In this document: positions 1 through 7,411 of the stretch, piece after piece | Layout: each line of letters begins with the position of its first letter | Numbering within the stretch: the first letter of the stretch is position 1 | From: an uncultured PS1 clade bacterium | GTDB taxonomy: Bacteria; Pseudomonadota; Gammaproteobacteria; PS1; Pseudothioglobaceae | Length of the DNA stretch: 11,055 nt | Direction of reading: 5' to 3' | Assembly: GCA_937950605.1 (NCBI GenBank) | Contig: CALFDA010000063.1 | Location: 1-11,055, forward strand | Position numbers and translations under genes: made by a program | Notes under the pieces: generated by a model | Seen by the model: only the letters and a program-made list of their open reading frames with translations | The model's database searches: none | What the model was told of the DNA's origin: nothing

Positions 1-76
1 GAATGATGGTTTTAACAATATTCCAGAAAATGCCTTGGTGATTTTTGATTTAGAACTTTTGTCGATTGATCAATAG
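1..76 (+). CDS. FKBP-type peptidyl-prolyl cis-trans isomerase, C-terminal end (partial)
   Basis: Only the last 24 codons are inside the window, read in the frame starting at base 2 and ending at TAG (74-76). The peptide ends in IPENALVIFDLELLSID. This matches the closing strand of FKBP-fold prolyl isomerases of the FkpA/FklB type, where the family pattern is IPPN-x-x-L-x-F-x-VELL. Such enzymes catalyse cis-trans isomerisation of X-Pro bonds and are often periplasmic or membrane-anchored folding helpers; location cannot be judged here because the N-terminus is missing. The gene stops 15 nt before mraY, so it may share its transcript. I considered a MurF C-terminus, because mraY usually follows murF, but the peptide does not look like MurF. 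The assignment rests on one short motif. Confidence 0.65.
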   Translation, partial: NDGFNNIPENALVIFDLELLSIDQ

Positions 77-91
77 ACAATCTCAAATAAC

Positions 92-1177
92 ATGTTCTTA
101 GAGCTCGTCAATTTACTAACTCAATTTGACTCTGGTTTTAATGTTTTGCAATATTTGACGCTACGTGCTATCTTAGCAATGTTGACGGCATTATTTCTAA
201 GTCTTGCGCTAGGACATTTGTTTATTAGTAAATTACAAGCATTACAAATTGGTCAAGTGATTCGCAAAGATGGTCCGCAATCACATTTTTCTAAGTCAGG
301 CACTCCAACAATGGGGGGCATTTTAATTTTGTTTACCTTTATTGTTAGTGTATTGGCGTGGGGAAATTGGCATAATCATTATCTTTGGATTGTTGTTACA
401 ACAGCGTTACTATTTGGCGGTATTGGTTTTGTAGATGACTACTTAAAAATCAAGAAAAAATCTGCTGATGGATTGAGTGCAAAACAAAAATATTTAGCGC
501 AAACGCTTGGTGCAATTATCATTATCCTATGGTTAATTAACAATCCACAACATGTCATTTCAACCAATCTTTTGCTACCTTTTTTTAAAGATTTCGTTGT
601 ACCATTAGGCATGTTTGGTTTGGCATTTTTTTCTTATTTTGTTATTGTTGGTAGTTCTAATGCTGTTAATTTAACCGATGGATTAGATGGTTTGGCTATT
701 ATGCCTGTGGTTTTGATTTTGGGTGCTTTAGCAATTTTTTCTTATATTGCTGGCAACTACAATTTTGCACAATATTTAAATATGCCCTTTATTCCATTGG
801 CTGGTGAGATGTTTGTTGTTTGTGCAGCGCTGATTGGTTCTGGACTTGGTTTTTTATGGTTTAATACTTATCCTGCTGATGTTTTTATGGGAGATGTTGG
901 TTCATTAGCACTTGGTGCAATTTTGGCAGTAATTGCCATTATTATTCGTCAAGAAATTTTATTGTTTATTATGAGCGGTATTTTTGTTGCTGAAACACTT
1001 TCTGTGGTTATTCAAGTTTTTTGGTATAAACGCACTAAAATGCGCGTTTTTTTAATAGCACCTTTGCACCATCATTTTGAAAAAAAAGGACTATCAGAAC
1101 CAAAAATCATCATTCGTTTTTGGATAGTAACTTTAATTTTGGTATTGATTGCCTTAGCCTCGATTAAAATCCGATGA
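92..1177 (+). CDS. mraY: Phospho-N-acetylmuramoyl-pentapeptide-transferase (MraY)
   Basis: MraY is an integral inner-membrane enzyme that moves phospho-MurNAc-pentapeptide from UDP onto undecaprenyl phosphate, making lipid I, the first membrane step of peptidoglycan synthesis. The 361 residues match the family length of about 360. The N-terminus [20 protein letters not shown] is typical of gammaproteobacterial MraY and fixes the ATG start. Visible motifs are SGTPTMGG (69-76), the aspartate pair in GFVDDYLK (D115, D116), [10 protein letters not shown] (193-202), the catalytic-region aspartate in [10 protein letters not shown] (D268), and the histidine motif APLHHHFE (323-330). Many hydrophobic helices alternate with these loops. 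No clear Shine-Dalgarno precedes the start. The stop overlaps the next ATG by 4 nt (ATGA), so the next gene is probably translationally coupled. The visible neighbours are not mur or fts genes, which is unusual for mraY. Confidence 0.97.
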   Translation: MFLELVNLLTQFDSGFNVLQYLTLRAILAMLTALFLSLALGHLFISKLQALQIGQVIRKDGPQSHFSKSGTPTMGGILILFTFIVSVLAWGNWHNHYLWIVVTTALLFGGIGFVDDYLKIKKKSADGLSAKQKYLAQTLGAIIIILWLINNPQHVISTNLLLPFFKDFVVPLGMFGLAFFSYFVIVGSSNAVNLTDGLDGLAIMPVVLILGALAIFSYIAGNYNFAQYLNMPFIPLAGEMFVVCAALIGSGLGFLWFNTYPADVFMGDVGSLALGAILAVIAIIIRQEILLFIMSGIFVAETLSVVIQVFWYKRTKMRVFLIAPLHHHFEKKGLSEPKIIIRFWIVTLILVLIALASIKIR

Positions 1178-1617
1178 ACAAACTAACAAAATGGGATAAG
1201 CGTTATTTAGATCTTGCTAAAGAGGTTTCTACTTGGTCAAAAGACCCTTCTACTAAAGTGGGTGCTGTTATTGTTGGCAATAAAAAAGAAGTGCTTTCTC
1301 AAGGTTTTAACGGTTTTCCGCGTAATATTGATGATACTAACGAGCGCTATAATGATAGAAAAACTAAATATAAATTTGTTGTGCACGCCGAAATGAATGC
1401 CATCTACAATGCTACTTATTCTGGCACTTCGTTAGATGGTGCAACACTTTATGTTTACGGTTTGCCTATTTGTTTAGAATGTGCTAAAGGCATTATTCAA
1501 GTTGGCATTAAAAGAGTTGTTGTGGAAAAATCTAAAGAGATTGATGAGTGGAACGATAGTTTTAAACTATCAAAAACCCTGTTTGATGAATCTAGCGTCG
1601 AGTTAATTATAAAATAA
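1174..1617 (+). CDS. Deoxycytidylate (dCMP) deaminase, zinc-dependent
   Basis: This is a 147-aa member of the cytidine/deoxycytidylate deaminase fold. It is predicted to convert dCMP to dUMP, feeding thymidylate synthesis in the cytoplasm. The zinc site is visible: HAEMNAI (H71, with the proton-shuttling E73) and [13 protein letters not shown] (C100 and C103). The N-terminal segment [11 protein letters not shown] (24-34) followed by GFNGFPR (44-50) is also typical of dCMP deaminases. One residue lies between the proline and the first cysteine (P-I-C rather than P-C); I believe this is normal for the bacterial subfamily. The ATG overlaps the mraY stop and the TAA abuts the prfC ATG with no gap, so it sits mid-operon. 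Specificity for dCMP rather than another cytosine compound is inferred from family resemblance. Many gammaproteobacteria instead make dUMP through dCTP deaminase. Confidence 0.88.
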   Translation: MNKLTKWDKRYLDLAKEVSTWSKDPSTKVGAVIVGNKKEVLSQGFNGFPRNIDDTNERYNDRKTKYKFVVHAEMNAIYNATYSGTSLDGATLYVYGLPICLECAKGIIQVGIKRVVVEKSKEIDEWNDSFKLSKTLFDESSVELIIK

Positions 1618-3189
1618 ATGCAAAAAGAAATTTCAAAACGTCGCACTTTTGCAATTATTTCTCACCCTGACGCTGGCAAAACTACCGTTACCGAAAAATT
1701 GCTTTTATACGCGGGAGCAATCAAGACCGCTGGTAGTGTCAAAGCCAAAAAAGCTAATACGCACGCCATGTCAGATTGGATGACAATGGAAAAAGAGCGT
1801 GGCATATCTATTACTTCATCTGTTATGCAATTTGATTATGACAACCACATTGTCAATCTGCTTGATACACCAGGGCATGAGGATTTTTCTGAAGATACTT
1901 ATCGCACACTTACTGCAGTAGATTCTGCACTAATGGTGATTGATGTTGCTAAAGGTGTAGAGGCGCGTACCATTAAATTAATGGAAGTTTGTCGTTTGCG
2001 TGATACTCCAATTCTTACTTTTATCAATAAACTTGACCGCGAAGGCAAAGCACCAATTGAGCTGATGGACGAAGTAGAGACGGTACTTAATATTGAGTGT
2101 GTGCCTATCACTTGGCCGATTGGTATGGGCAAACATTTTAAAGGCGTGGTTCACTTATTAGAAGATAATGTTTATTTATGTGAAGCGAGAAAAAATACCG
2201 AAATTGGCAATAACATTATCATTGAAAAAGTTAGTAATCCCAAATTAGATGCAATTTTAGGAGATGAAGTTGCTCTTGAGTTGCGTGAAGAAGTTGAGTT
2301 GATTCGCGAAACTACCACACCTTTTGACTTAGATATGTTTTTAGCAGGCAAACAAACCCCTGTATTTTTCGGTTCTGCCATTTCAAACTTCGGTATTCAA
2401 AATTTGTTAGATGGTTTTATTGAATATGCGCCCACACCAAAAAACCGAGAATCGGATTTGCGTGAGGTTGATTCTAATGAAAGTAAGCTCACTGGTTTTG
2501 TGTTTAAAATTCAAGCTAATATGGACCCTAAACACCACGACCGCTTAGCCTTTATGCGCATTGTCAGCGGGCAATATAAAAAGGGTATGAAACTTTTGCA
2601 AGTATCAACTGGAAAACAAATCAAAATTGCCAACGCCCATACTTTTATGTCGCGCGAACGCATTTTTGCGCAAGAAGCTTATGCGGGAGATGTTATCGGC
2701 ATTCATAATCATGGTGGCATTAGTATTGGTGATAGCTTCACTCAGGGCGAAAGACTCAATTTTCAAGGTATTCCGAATTTTGCACCCGAGTTGTTTCGTC
2801 GTGCTGTATTAAAAGCCCCGCTTAAAGCTAAAGCCCTGCAAAAAGGTTTGGATCAACTTTCAGAAGAAGGTGCTACCCAAGTATTTCGCCCCATGACGAA
2901 CAATATACAGATTTTAGGCGCAGTTGGAGTTTTGCAATTTGATGTGGTTGCCCATCGCTTGAAATATGAATATGGTGTGGATTGTCAATTTGAAACGATT
3001 GCTATTGTTGCCGCAAGATGGGTGAGTGGCGATGACAAAGAAATTGAACAACTTAAAGCTAAAGCTAGCAATAATATTGCTCTTGATTCTGCGGGCGTAC
3101 TCACATATCTTGCTCCTTCCATGGTTAATTTAGAACTGACTATTAAGCGTTACCCAAACCTCACTTTTGCGCAAACACGCGAGCATTAA
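1618..3189 (+). CDS. prfC: Peptide chain release factor 3 (RF3), translational GTPase
   Basis: RF3 is a cytoplasmic GTPase that removes RF1 or RF2 from the ribosome after peptide release. The 523 residues compare with about 529 in E. coli. The G-domain motifs appear in order: P-loop SHPDAGKTT (15-23), switch I ERGISI (60-65), DTPGHEDF (83-90) and NKLDRE (137-142). The SAISNFGIQ segment, about residue 252 onward, is the fifth G-box region. The SHPDAGKT form and the SVMQFDY stretch after switch I separate RF3 from EF-G and LepA. Domains II and III follow, including a tail with FRPMTNN and QFDVVAHRL that is usual for RF3. The ATG directly follows the TAA of the dCMP deaminase, so translation probably depends on the upstream gene. 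The gene ends 8 nt before a convergent minus-strand gene. Confidence 0.96.
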   Translation: MQKEISKRRTFAIISHPDAGKTTVTEKLLLYAGAIKTAGSVKAKKANTHAMSDWMTMEKERGISITSSVMQFDYDNHIVNLLDTPGHEDFSEDTYRTLTAVDSALMVIDVAKGVEARTIKLMEVCRLRDTPILTFINKLDREGKAPIELMDEVETVLNIECVPITWPIGMGKHFKGVVHLLEDNVYLCEARKNTEIGNNIIIEKVSNPKLDAILGDEVALELREEVELIRETTTPFDLDMFLAGKQTPVFFGSAISNFGIQNLLDGFIEYAPTPKNRESDLREVDSNESKLTGFVFKIQANMDPKHHDRLAFMRIVSGQYKKGMKLLQVSTGKQIKIANAHTFMSRERIFAQEAYAGDVIGIHNHGGISIGDSFTQGERLNFQGIPNFAPELFRRAVLKAPLKAKALQKGLDQLSEEGATQVFRPMTNNIQILGAVGVLQFDVVAHRLKYEYGVDCQFETIAIVAARWVSGDDKEIEQLKAKASNNIALDSAGVLTYLAPSMVNLELTIKRYPNLTFAQTREH

Positions 3190-3192
3190 TCT

Positions 3193-3213
3193 TGCTTTTA
3201 ATCAATTAAAGCA
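3193..3213. terminator. Weak AT-rich inverted repeat between convergent genes
   Basis: TGCTTT (3193-3198) pairs with AAAGCA (3208-3213) around a 9-nt AT-rich loop, in the short gap and over the last codons of the minus-strand gene. Its place between two convergent stops suits a bidirectional terminator. The stem is short, with only two G-C pairs, and no clear T-run follows on either strand, so this is a weak candidate. Confidence 0.22.
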
Positions 3214-3761
3214 TGCCCTAGGTAAGCAAAAATACCAATCGTGATACCAGTAAATAGTTGTGCGTGTACTAGGTAGGAAATTTTTTTTAATTCTTTGGGT
3301 GAATAACGCCAACTAATAAATAAACCAAATAAACCCTGCCAAATTATTAAGATTAACAACGCTGGAAAAAATAGGATATGCATCGGAATACCCATGAGCA
3401 TTATGTGCAAAATAATAATTGCGATTGCACTAATGCCAAAGTAAATATGGGTTCTATCCAGATAACTAATGATTTTGTCGATGCTTTTAATGTGATTAAT
3501 TGACGAAGTATAATCAGGAAATAGTCTTTTTGAGATTGCACCTTTTCCAAACAATAGCTTCATAAATGTGCGCATATAAACAAATACTAACAACCATAAA
3601 CCTAGCTCGCCAAGTTCTTCGCCTATTTCAGACAAAAAAGTTTCTTGTTCTTCGAAAGGCGGGTAAAAAAATAAGGCGTAAATGTAATACGCAACAGACA
3701 GCACTGCAATTATGACTATAAAAATAAAGATTCTTTTAAACTCTGCAGATAAATGCTTCAT
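3198..3761 (-). CDS. Predicted five-helix membrane protein, possible b-type haem (ferric-reductase-like) protein
   Basis: The 187-aa product is very hydrophobic. I place helices by eye near residues 10-32, 52-71, 104-124, 127-150 and 164-185, with an acidic loop (PPFEEQE) after the first. Helix 3 carries H105 and H119, 14 residues apart, in THIYFG...LH. Helix 5 carries H166 and H183 in LVHAQLF...LGH. Paired histidines on the third and fifth helices are how ferric reductase and NADPH-oxidase membrane domains hold two b haems, and a 14-residue spacing is usual there. The 17-residue spacing on helix 5 is less typical. There is no flavin or NAD domain, so any electron partner would be separate. 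The haem role is inference; I do not recognise a named family. The ATG at 3761 has no clear Shine-Dalgarno. It is transcribed alone, away from glcF and toward prfC. Confidence 0.75.
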   Translation of the reverse strand: MKHLSAEFKRIFIFIVIIAVLSVAYYIYALFFYPPFEEQETFLSEIGEELGELGLWLLVFVYMRTFMKLLFGKGAISKRLFPDYTSSINHIKSIDKIISYLDRTHIYFGISAIAIIILHIMLMGIPMHILFFPALLILIIWQGLFGLFISWRYSPKELKKISYLVHAQLFTGITIGIFAYLGHALID

Positions 3762-3810
3762 TTAGTAATATTGGTTTTTAAATCTCAAATACAGCGTGCT
3801 ATAGTAGGGG

Positions 3811-3816
3811 ATTATA
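3811..3816 (-). promoter_or_regulatory. Candidate -10 box for the minus-strand membrane protein
   Basis: Read on the minus strand this is TATAAT, a perfect sigma70 -10 match, about 50 nt upstream of the ATG at 3761. I see no good -35 at 16-18 nt; the nearest TTGTCA lies only 10 nt upstream. It is therefore a one-sided match in AT-rich DNA. Confidence 0.3.
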
Positions 3817-3825
3817 TACCTAAAT

Positions 3826-3853
3826 TTGACAAAACACTCTTACAACCCATAAT
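3826..3853 (+). promoter_or_regulatory. Candidate sigma70 promoter toward glcF operon
   Basis: A perfect -35 TTGACA (3826-3831) is followed by a 16-nt spacer and CATAAT (3848-3853), five of six bases of the -10 consensus. Transcription would start near 3860, leaving about 280 nt before the glcF ATG. Chance matches are common in AT-rich DNA, but the full -35 with near-ideal spacing makes this the best promoter candidate in the window. Confidence 0.45.
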
Positions 3854-4067
3854 AACAACTTTGCAAAAAATGCTACAATAATTATGTTTTATCAACACCA
3901 AAATAGATCAATGTTTTGTAGATAAAGGCGATAAAGGGCGCAAAGTTTTTAATAAAAGCAAAAATTTTATTTATATGTTAATGTTTACAAATACTTTATT
4001 AGTGCCGATAATATCCACATGTTATAAGTAAAAAAGTTTAATTTTGCAACTCTCTTTGTCTAATTAA

Positions 4068-4087
4068 GTTGGCAAAAAAACGCCAAC
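4068..4087 (+). promoter_or_regulatory. Perfect 6-bp inverted repeat upstream of glcF (operator or attenuator-like hairpin)
   Basis: GTTGGC (4068-4073) and GCCAAC (4082-4087) form a perfect 6-bp repeat around an A7-C loop. Four of the six pairs are G-C, which stands out in this AT-rich stretch. AATCTTTTG follows, so the T-tract is too short for a confident intrinsic terminator. It lies 53 nt before the glcF ATG, just upstream of a TTGACC -35-like element, so a regulator-binding palindrome is equally possible. Confidence 0.35.
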
Positions 4088-4140
4088 AATCTTTTGACCC
4101 AATTTTAGGTTGTTTATCGTATTTATTTAAAAACTAGTTA

Positions 4141-5259
4141 ATGCAAACAATAAATATTAAAAATTTAGAAGCTAATGAGATTATTCGCAAGTGTGTGCAT
4201 TGTGGATTTTGCTTGGCAACTTGTCCAACCTATCAACTACTAGGTTCAGAACTAGATTCGCCCCGCGGACGCGTTTATTTAATTAAATCTGCTTTGGAAA
4301 ATAACAAGGCATCTGTTCAGAGTCTACAACATTTAGACCGTTGTTTAACATGCCGTTCTTGTGAGACAACTTGCCCATCTGGTGTGCAATATGGGCGCTT
4401 GTTGGATATTGGCAGAGCGTTAATAGAACATAAACGTCCATTGTGGCAAAAGGTATATCGTTTAATGGTAAGGAAATTTTTAACCACACCGCCATTATTT
4501 AACACATTAGGTTTTTTATTTCAACACTCTAAAGTTCAAACACCTATTGTTATAGCCAAATCAACAAGCAAAAAAGTATTGCTATTAGGCGGTTGTGTGC
4601 AACCAACACTTGCGCCAAATATCAATCACAGCGTTAAAAATATTTTGGCTAAATTAGGTTACCAAGTTCAAGAAAGCACACAAAATCAGTGTTGTGGGGC
4701 GATTGACCAACATCTAAATGCAAACCACGAAGCCTTGCAAAAAATTAAAAAAAATATTGACACATGGAATTCGTTCGAAGTGATTATTTCTAGTGCTAGC
4801 GGTTGTGGAATGATGGTGAAAGATTATGCTTCGTTCTTTGCTCCAGAAGATGCTTATTATCAAAAAGCACAAGCAATTAGCAAAAAAACCCAAGATATTG
4901 CTCAGTTTTTAGCACCTCAAGACTTATCAATATTCAAAACTACTGATAAAAAAATTGCTTATCATTCGCCTTGCACAATGCAACATGGGCAAAAATTAGC
5001 TGGTTTGGTAGAATCAATCTTATCTCGATTAGGATATATTCTAGCACCCACCCAAGATGCGCATTTATGCTGTGGTTCGGCTGGCACTTACTCTATTTTT
5101 GAGGCAAAAATATCCAAGCAACTAAAAACCAATAAACTCAAGCACCTAAGCACTGGTAATCCAGAAGTCATTGTTACTGCAAATATAGGTTGTTTAATAC
5201 ATTTACAAAAGGGCACTAAAATACCTGTTAAACATTGGATAGAATTGTTAAATGGGTAA
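4141..5259 (+). CDS. glcF: Glycolate oxidase iron-sulfur subunit (GlcF)
   Basis: GlcF is the electron-transfer subunit of glycolate dehydrogenase, which oxidises glycolate to glyoxylate with the flavoproteins GlcD and GlcE at the membrane. The 372 residues are somewhat shorter than E. coli GlcF (about 407), mainly in the linker after the ferredoxin part. Two 4Fe-4S motifs are clear: C18, C21, C24, C28 in CVHCGFCLATCPTYQLLG, and C68, C71, C74, C78 in CLTCRSCETTCPSG. Two CCG domains follow, with CCGAID (184-189), SGCG (220-223), C278 in HSPCTMQHGQKL, and CCGSAGTY (310-317). VTANIGC near the C-terminus is characteristic of GlcF. The ATG has no Shine-Dalgarno, but the next residues align with the family start. 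It is the first gene of the run through nagZ and overlaps rlmD by 8 nt. No glcD or glcE is visible in the window. Confidence 0.93.
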   Translation: MQTINIKNLEANEIIRKCVHCGFCLATCPTYQLLGSELDSPRGRVYLIKSALENNKASVQSLQHLDRCLTCRSCETTCPSGVQYGRLLDIGRALIEHKRPLWQKVYRLMVRKFLTTPPLFNTLGFLFQHSKVQTPIVIAKSTSKKVLLLGGCVQPTLAPNINHSVKNILAKLGYQVQESTQNQCCGAIDQHLNANHEALQKIKKNIDTWNSFEVIISSASGCGMMVKDYASFFAPEDAYYQKAQAISKKTQDIAQFLAPQDLSIFKTTDKKIAYHSPCTMQHGQKLAGLVESILSRLGYILAPTQDAHLCCGSAGTYSIFEAKISKQLKTNKLKHLSTGNPEVIVTANIGCLIHLQKGTKIPVKHWIELLNG

Positions 5260-6565
5260 CAAAAAACACAAGATAGAGCGTTATGAATTAAACATTGAAT
5301 CGCTTTCTCATGAGGGTAAGGGCGTTGCGTATTTAGATGAAAAAGTGATTTTTGTAAATGGTGCATTGCCAAGTGAAAGAGTGATTGCTAATAGAATTTT
5401 TTCGCGCTCTAGATCTAAAGATGCAGATGTTGAAAAGGTGTTGATTGCATCACCTAAGCGGGTCATGCCTAAGTGTGCGGTATTTGGGGTTTGTGGCGGT
5501 TGTTCGCTTCAGCATTTGTCTAGTAAAGAGCAGATTTGTATCAAGCAAGAATGGCTTAAAAATGCTTTTGAACAGTATGCAAAAACTCAGCCTAAAAATT
5601 GGCTTGCACCTTTGCAAGTTAAGGACTGGGGTTATCGGCACAAAGCGCGTTTGGGGGTACGTTTTGTTGCTAAAAAAGGCAAGGTATTGGTGGGTTTTCG
5701 TGAAAAAAAATCGGGTTGGATTGCCGATATGGGGCGATGTGAAATTCTGCACTTTTGTATTGGCAAGCATTTGCAAGAGTTAGGTGATGTTATTGCAAAA
5801 TTATCAATAAAATCGCATATCCCTCAATTAGAAGTTGCAGTTGGAGAGAATCACACAGTGTTAATCTTGCGACACCTGCAGCCATTGAGTGCAAAAGATG
5901 AGCAAATATTGTTAAATTGCGGTGATAATTTGGGAATAGTTTTTTACACGCAAAGTGGCGGCAAAGATACAATTAAACCGCTTGGCAGAGCAGTTAATCT
6001 AACTTATTCTCATCCTGAACATAATATTGAAATAATGTTTTTGCCGAATGATTTTACTCAGGTGAATTTTCAACTTAATCAAAAAATGGTATCTCTAGCG
6101 TTAGAGTTGCTTGAACTTGATAAAAATGATGAGGTGCTTGATTTGTTTTGTGGTTTAGGTAATTTTACTTTGCCAATTGCACGATACGTAAAACATGTGG
6201 TGGGCGTGGAAGGTGATAGTGGATTGATTCAGCGTGCTAAAAAAAATGCACAAATAAACAACATTAAAAACGTTGATTTTTACCATGCAGATTTATTTCA
6301 AGAAGTGTCAGGACTAGAATGTTTTAAGGAAAAAAAATATAATAAAGCATTAATTGACCCAGCGCGTTTAGGGGCAATTAAAATTGTGAAATTGTTGTCA
6401 GAGCTTGGTGTTGAAAGACTAATATATGTATCGTGTAACCCTATAACGCTAGCAACAGATAGTGCCAAACTTATTGAGATTGGATACAAACTAGATACCG
6501 CGATGGTTATGGATATGTTTCCACAAACTGTACATGTTGAGTCTATGGCATTATTCACACGCTGA
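5252..6565 (+). CDS. rlmD: 23S rRNA (uracil-5-)-methyltransferase RlmD (RumA)
   Basis: RlmD is an S-adenosylmethionine-dependent enzyme that makes 5-methyluridine at position 1939 of 23S rRNA (E. coli numbering). At 437 residues it matches the E. coli enzyme (about 433). A TRAM RNA-binding domain (about 9-65) opens with LSHEGKGVAY. The 4Fe-4S cysteines are C75, C81, C84 in CAVFGVCGGC, plus C163. The methyltransferase core has FTQVN (268-272), the SAM motif LDLFCGLGNFTLP (296-308) and DPARLGA (369-375). The catalytic cysteine is C395 in YVSCNP, and the general base is E430 in TVHVES. TRAM plus the cluster favours RlmD over RlmC or TrmA. The ATG lies inside the end of glcF (8-nt overlap) with no clear Shine-Dalgarno, so it is probably translated by coupling. 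I see no functional link to its neighbours. Confidence 0.94.
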   Translation: MGNKKHKIERYELNIESLSHEGKGVAYLDEKVIFVNGALPSERVIANRIFSRSRSKDADVEKVLIASPKRVMPKCAVFGVCGGCSLQHLSSKEQICIKQEWLKNAFEQYAKTQPKNWLAPLQVKDWGYRHKARLGVRFVAKKGKVLVGFREKKSGWIADMGRCEILHFCIGKHLQELGDVIAKLSIKSHIPQLEVAVGENHTVLILRHLQPLSAKDEQILLNCGDNLGIVFYTQSGGKDTIKPLGRAVNLTYSHPEHNIEIMFLPNDFTQVNFQLNQKMVSLALELLELDKNDEVLDLFCGLGNFTLPIARYVKHVVGVEGDSGLIQRAKKNAQINNIKNVDFYHADLFQEVSGLECFKEKKYNKALIDPARLGAIKIVKLLSELGVERLIYVSCNPITLATDSAKLIEIGYKLDTAMVMDMFPQTVHVESMALFTR

Positions 6566-6566
6566 T

Positions 6567-7013
6567 ATGATTGAAATTAACATAACTAATCAAACACTTA
6601 AACATCGGGGCAAGACTTACTTAATTAGTAGTGCTAAAAATGGATTAGGAGAGATAGAAGGTTCATTTTGTACGCCAACAGGACGCTTTAAAATCGCCGA
6701 GAAGATTGGCGATGGTCTTACATCTGGTGCAATATTAGTAGGCAGAAAACCAACGGGTGAGATTTATTCACCTAGCTTGAGGCAACAATATCCTTATAGA
6801 GATTGGATACTAACGCGTATTTTATGGCTAGATGGGGTTGAGGTTCATAATCAAAACACCAAAGCGCGTTATATTTATATTCATGGCACGCCTGATGAAA
6901 TACCTATGGGCGTACGTGGTTCAAAAGGCTGTATTCGCATGCATAATCAGGATGTGATTGAGTTATTCAATCTTGTGCAAACTGGTGAAGATGTTGCTAT
7001 AATCAAAAGATGA
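6567..7013 (+). CDS. YkuD-domain (L,D-transpeptidase-fold) protein without export signal; possible cytoplasmic L,D-carboxypeptidase
   Basis: The 148-aa protein is almost entirely a YkuD catalytic domain. The active site is complete: H106 in YIHGTPDE, and S119, G121, C122, R124 in SKGCIRM, the H-x(n)-S-x-G-C-x-x pattern of these cysteine enzymes. EGSFCTPTGRF (31-41) is the usual substrate-side strand. YkuD enzymes act on the L-Lys/mDAP-D-Ala bond of peptidoglycan stems, normally after export. Here the N-terminus MIEINITNQTLKHRGKTYLI is not a signal peptide, so the protein looks cytoplasmic. With ampG and nagZ downstream, I infer trimming of recycled tetrapeptides to tripeptides, as proposed for the YkuD protein ElsL of Acinetobacter (from memory). 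I chose ATG 6567, 1 nt after the rlmD stop; an in-frame ATG at 6534 would add 11 residues inside rlmD and also gives no signal peptide. Confidence 0.9.
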   Translation: MIEINITNQTLKHRGKTYLISSAKNGLGEIEGSFCTPTGRFKIAEKIGDGLTSGAILVGRKPTGEIYSPSLRQQYPYRDWILTRILWLDGVEVHNQNTKARYIYIHGTPDEIPMGVRGSKGCIRMHNQDVIELFNLVQTGEDVAIIKR

Positions 7014-7411
7014 ATACATTATTGCATTATTCGCCCAAACAAGCCCTTGAGTGCTTGCGGAAAAATCCAAGTGCCATACTTATTGATGTGCGAAGTGAAG
7101 CGGAAAACAAGTTTGTTGGTAGACCGCTAAATTGTATTTTTATACCTTGGGTGGACGAGCCTAATTGGGAACCTAATCCAAAAAAATTTGTTACTGCTAT
7201 TAAGCGTTTTGGTTGCAAACTAGATACAGAAATTATTTTAATTTGTCGTAGTGGCTATCGTTCTACTGATGCTGGACTCTGTTTAATTAATCAAGGCTTT
7301 GGCAATGTTGCACATGTTGTGAGTGGTTTTGAGGGCGATCTTGACGAGCACAATCAGCGCGGCAATGTGAATGGCTGGCGTCATGACGGCATGCCTTGGG
7401 AGCAATGCTAG
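7010..7411 (+). CDS. Single-domain rhodanese-like sulfurtransferase
   Basis: The 133-aa protein is one rhodanese domain. The conserved LIDVRSEAE (24-32) opens the fold, and the catalytic loop ICRSGYRS (78-85) contains C79, the cysteine that would carry a persulfide. The C-terminal stretch GFEGDLDEHNQRGNVNGW (107-124), with PWEQC at the very end, marks a rhodanese subfamily I recognise from proteobacteria with no assigned substrate. Such proteins move sulfane sulfur from thiosulfate or persulfide donors to acceptors such as cyanide or thiols in vitro. No signal peptide is visible, so it is probably cytoplasmic. The ATG overlaps the upstream stop (ATGA) and its own end overlaps the ampG start, so it is inside the operon. 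How it relates to cell-wall recycling is unclear; the context may be coincidental in a sulfur-metabolising organism. Confidence 0.92.
   Translation: MNTLLHYSPKQALECLRKNPSAILIDVRSEAENKFVGRPLNCIFIPWVDEPNWEPNPKKFVTAIKRFGCKLDTEIILICRSGYRSTDAGLCLINQGFGNVAHVVSGFEGDLDEHNQRGNVNGWRHDGMPWEQC

Larger units (their letters stand above)
3762..4140. other. Divergent intergenic region, 379 nt
   Basis: No convincing protein gene lies here. Very AT-rich sequence separates the minus-strand membrane protein from glcF. It holds back-to-back promoter-like elements near 3811-3853, an extended -10-like TGCTACAAT at 3871-3879, a 9-bp imperfect tandem repeat (GATAAAGGC, then GATAAAGGG) at 3921-3938, and a hairpin at 4068-4087. 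A second possible glcF promoter starts with TTGACC at 4094-4099, but its -10 is poor. If the promoter near 3826 is real, glcF mRNA would have a leader of roughly 280 nt, or the region would encode a small RNA ending near the hairpin. I do not recognise 6S RNA, a riboswitch or any other named RNA. Confidence 0.5.

Noticed and set aside
3884..3925. Thirteen-codon open frame in the glcF leader
   Set aside because: No ribosome site and no repeated regulatory codon as in a leader peptide; frames this short occur by chance.
3921..3938. Two 9-bp tandem copies, GATAAAGGC and GATAAAGGG, as a repeat array
   Set aside because: Only two imperfect copies; not enough for an iteron set or CRISPR.
5450..5776. 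Open frame of about 108 codons on the minus strand inside rlmD
   Set aside because: It lies opposite conserved RlmD cysteine and TRAM-adjacent coding sequence, and its translation resembles no protein family.
6534..6566. Upstream ATG for the YkuD protein
   Set aside because: It would put 11 extra residues inside the conserved end of rlmD; ATG 6567, 1 nt after the rlmD stop, fits the domain start and the spacing in this operon.
7396..7404. TTG start for ampG
   Set aside because: An in-frame ATG 9 nt downstream overlaps the rhodanese stop in the same way as other junctions here.
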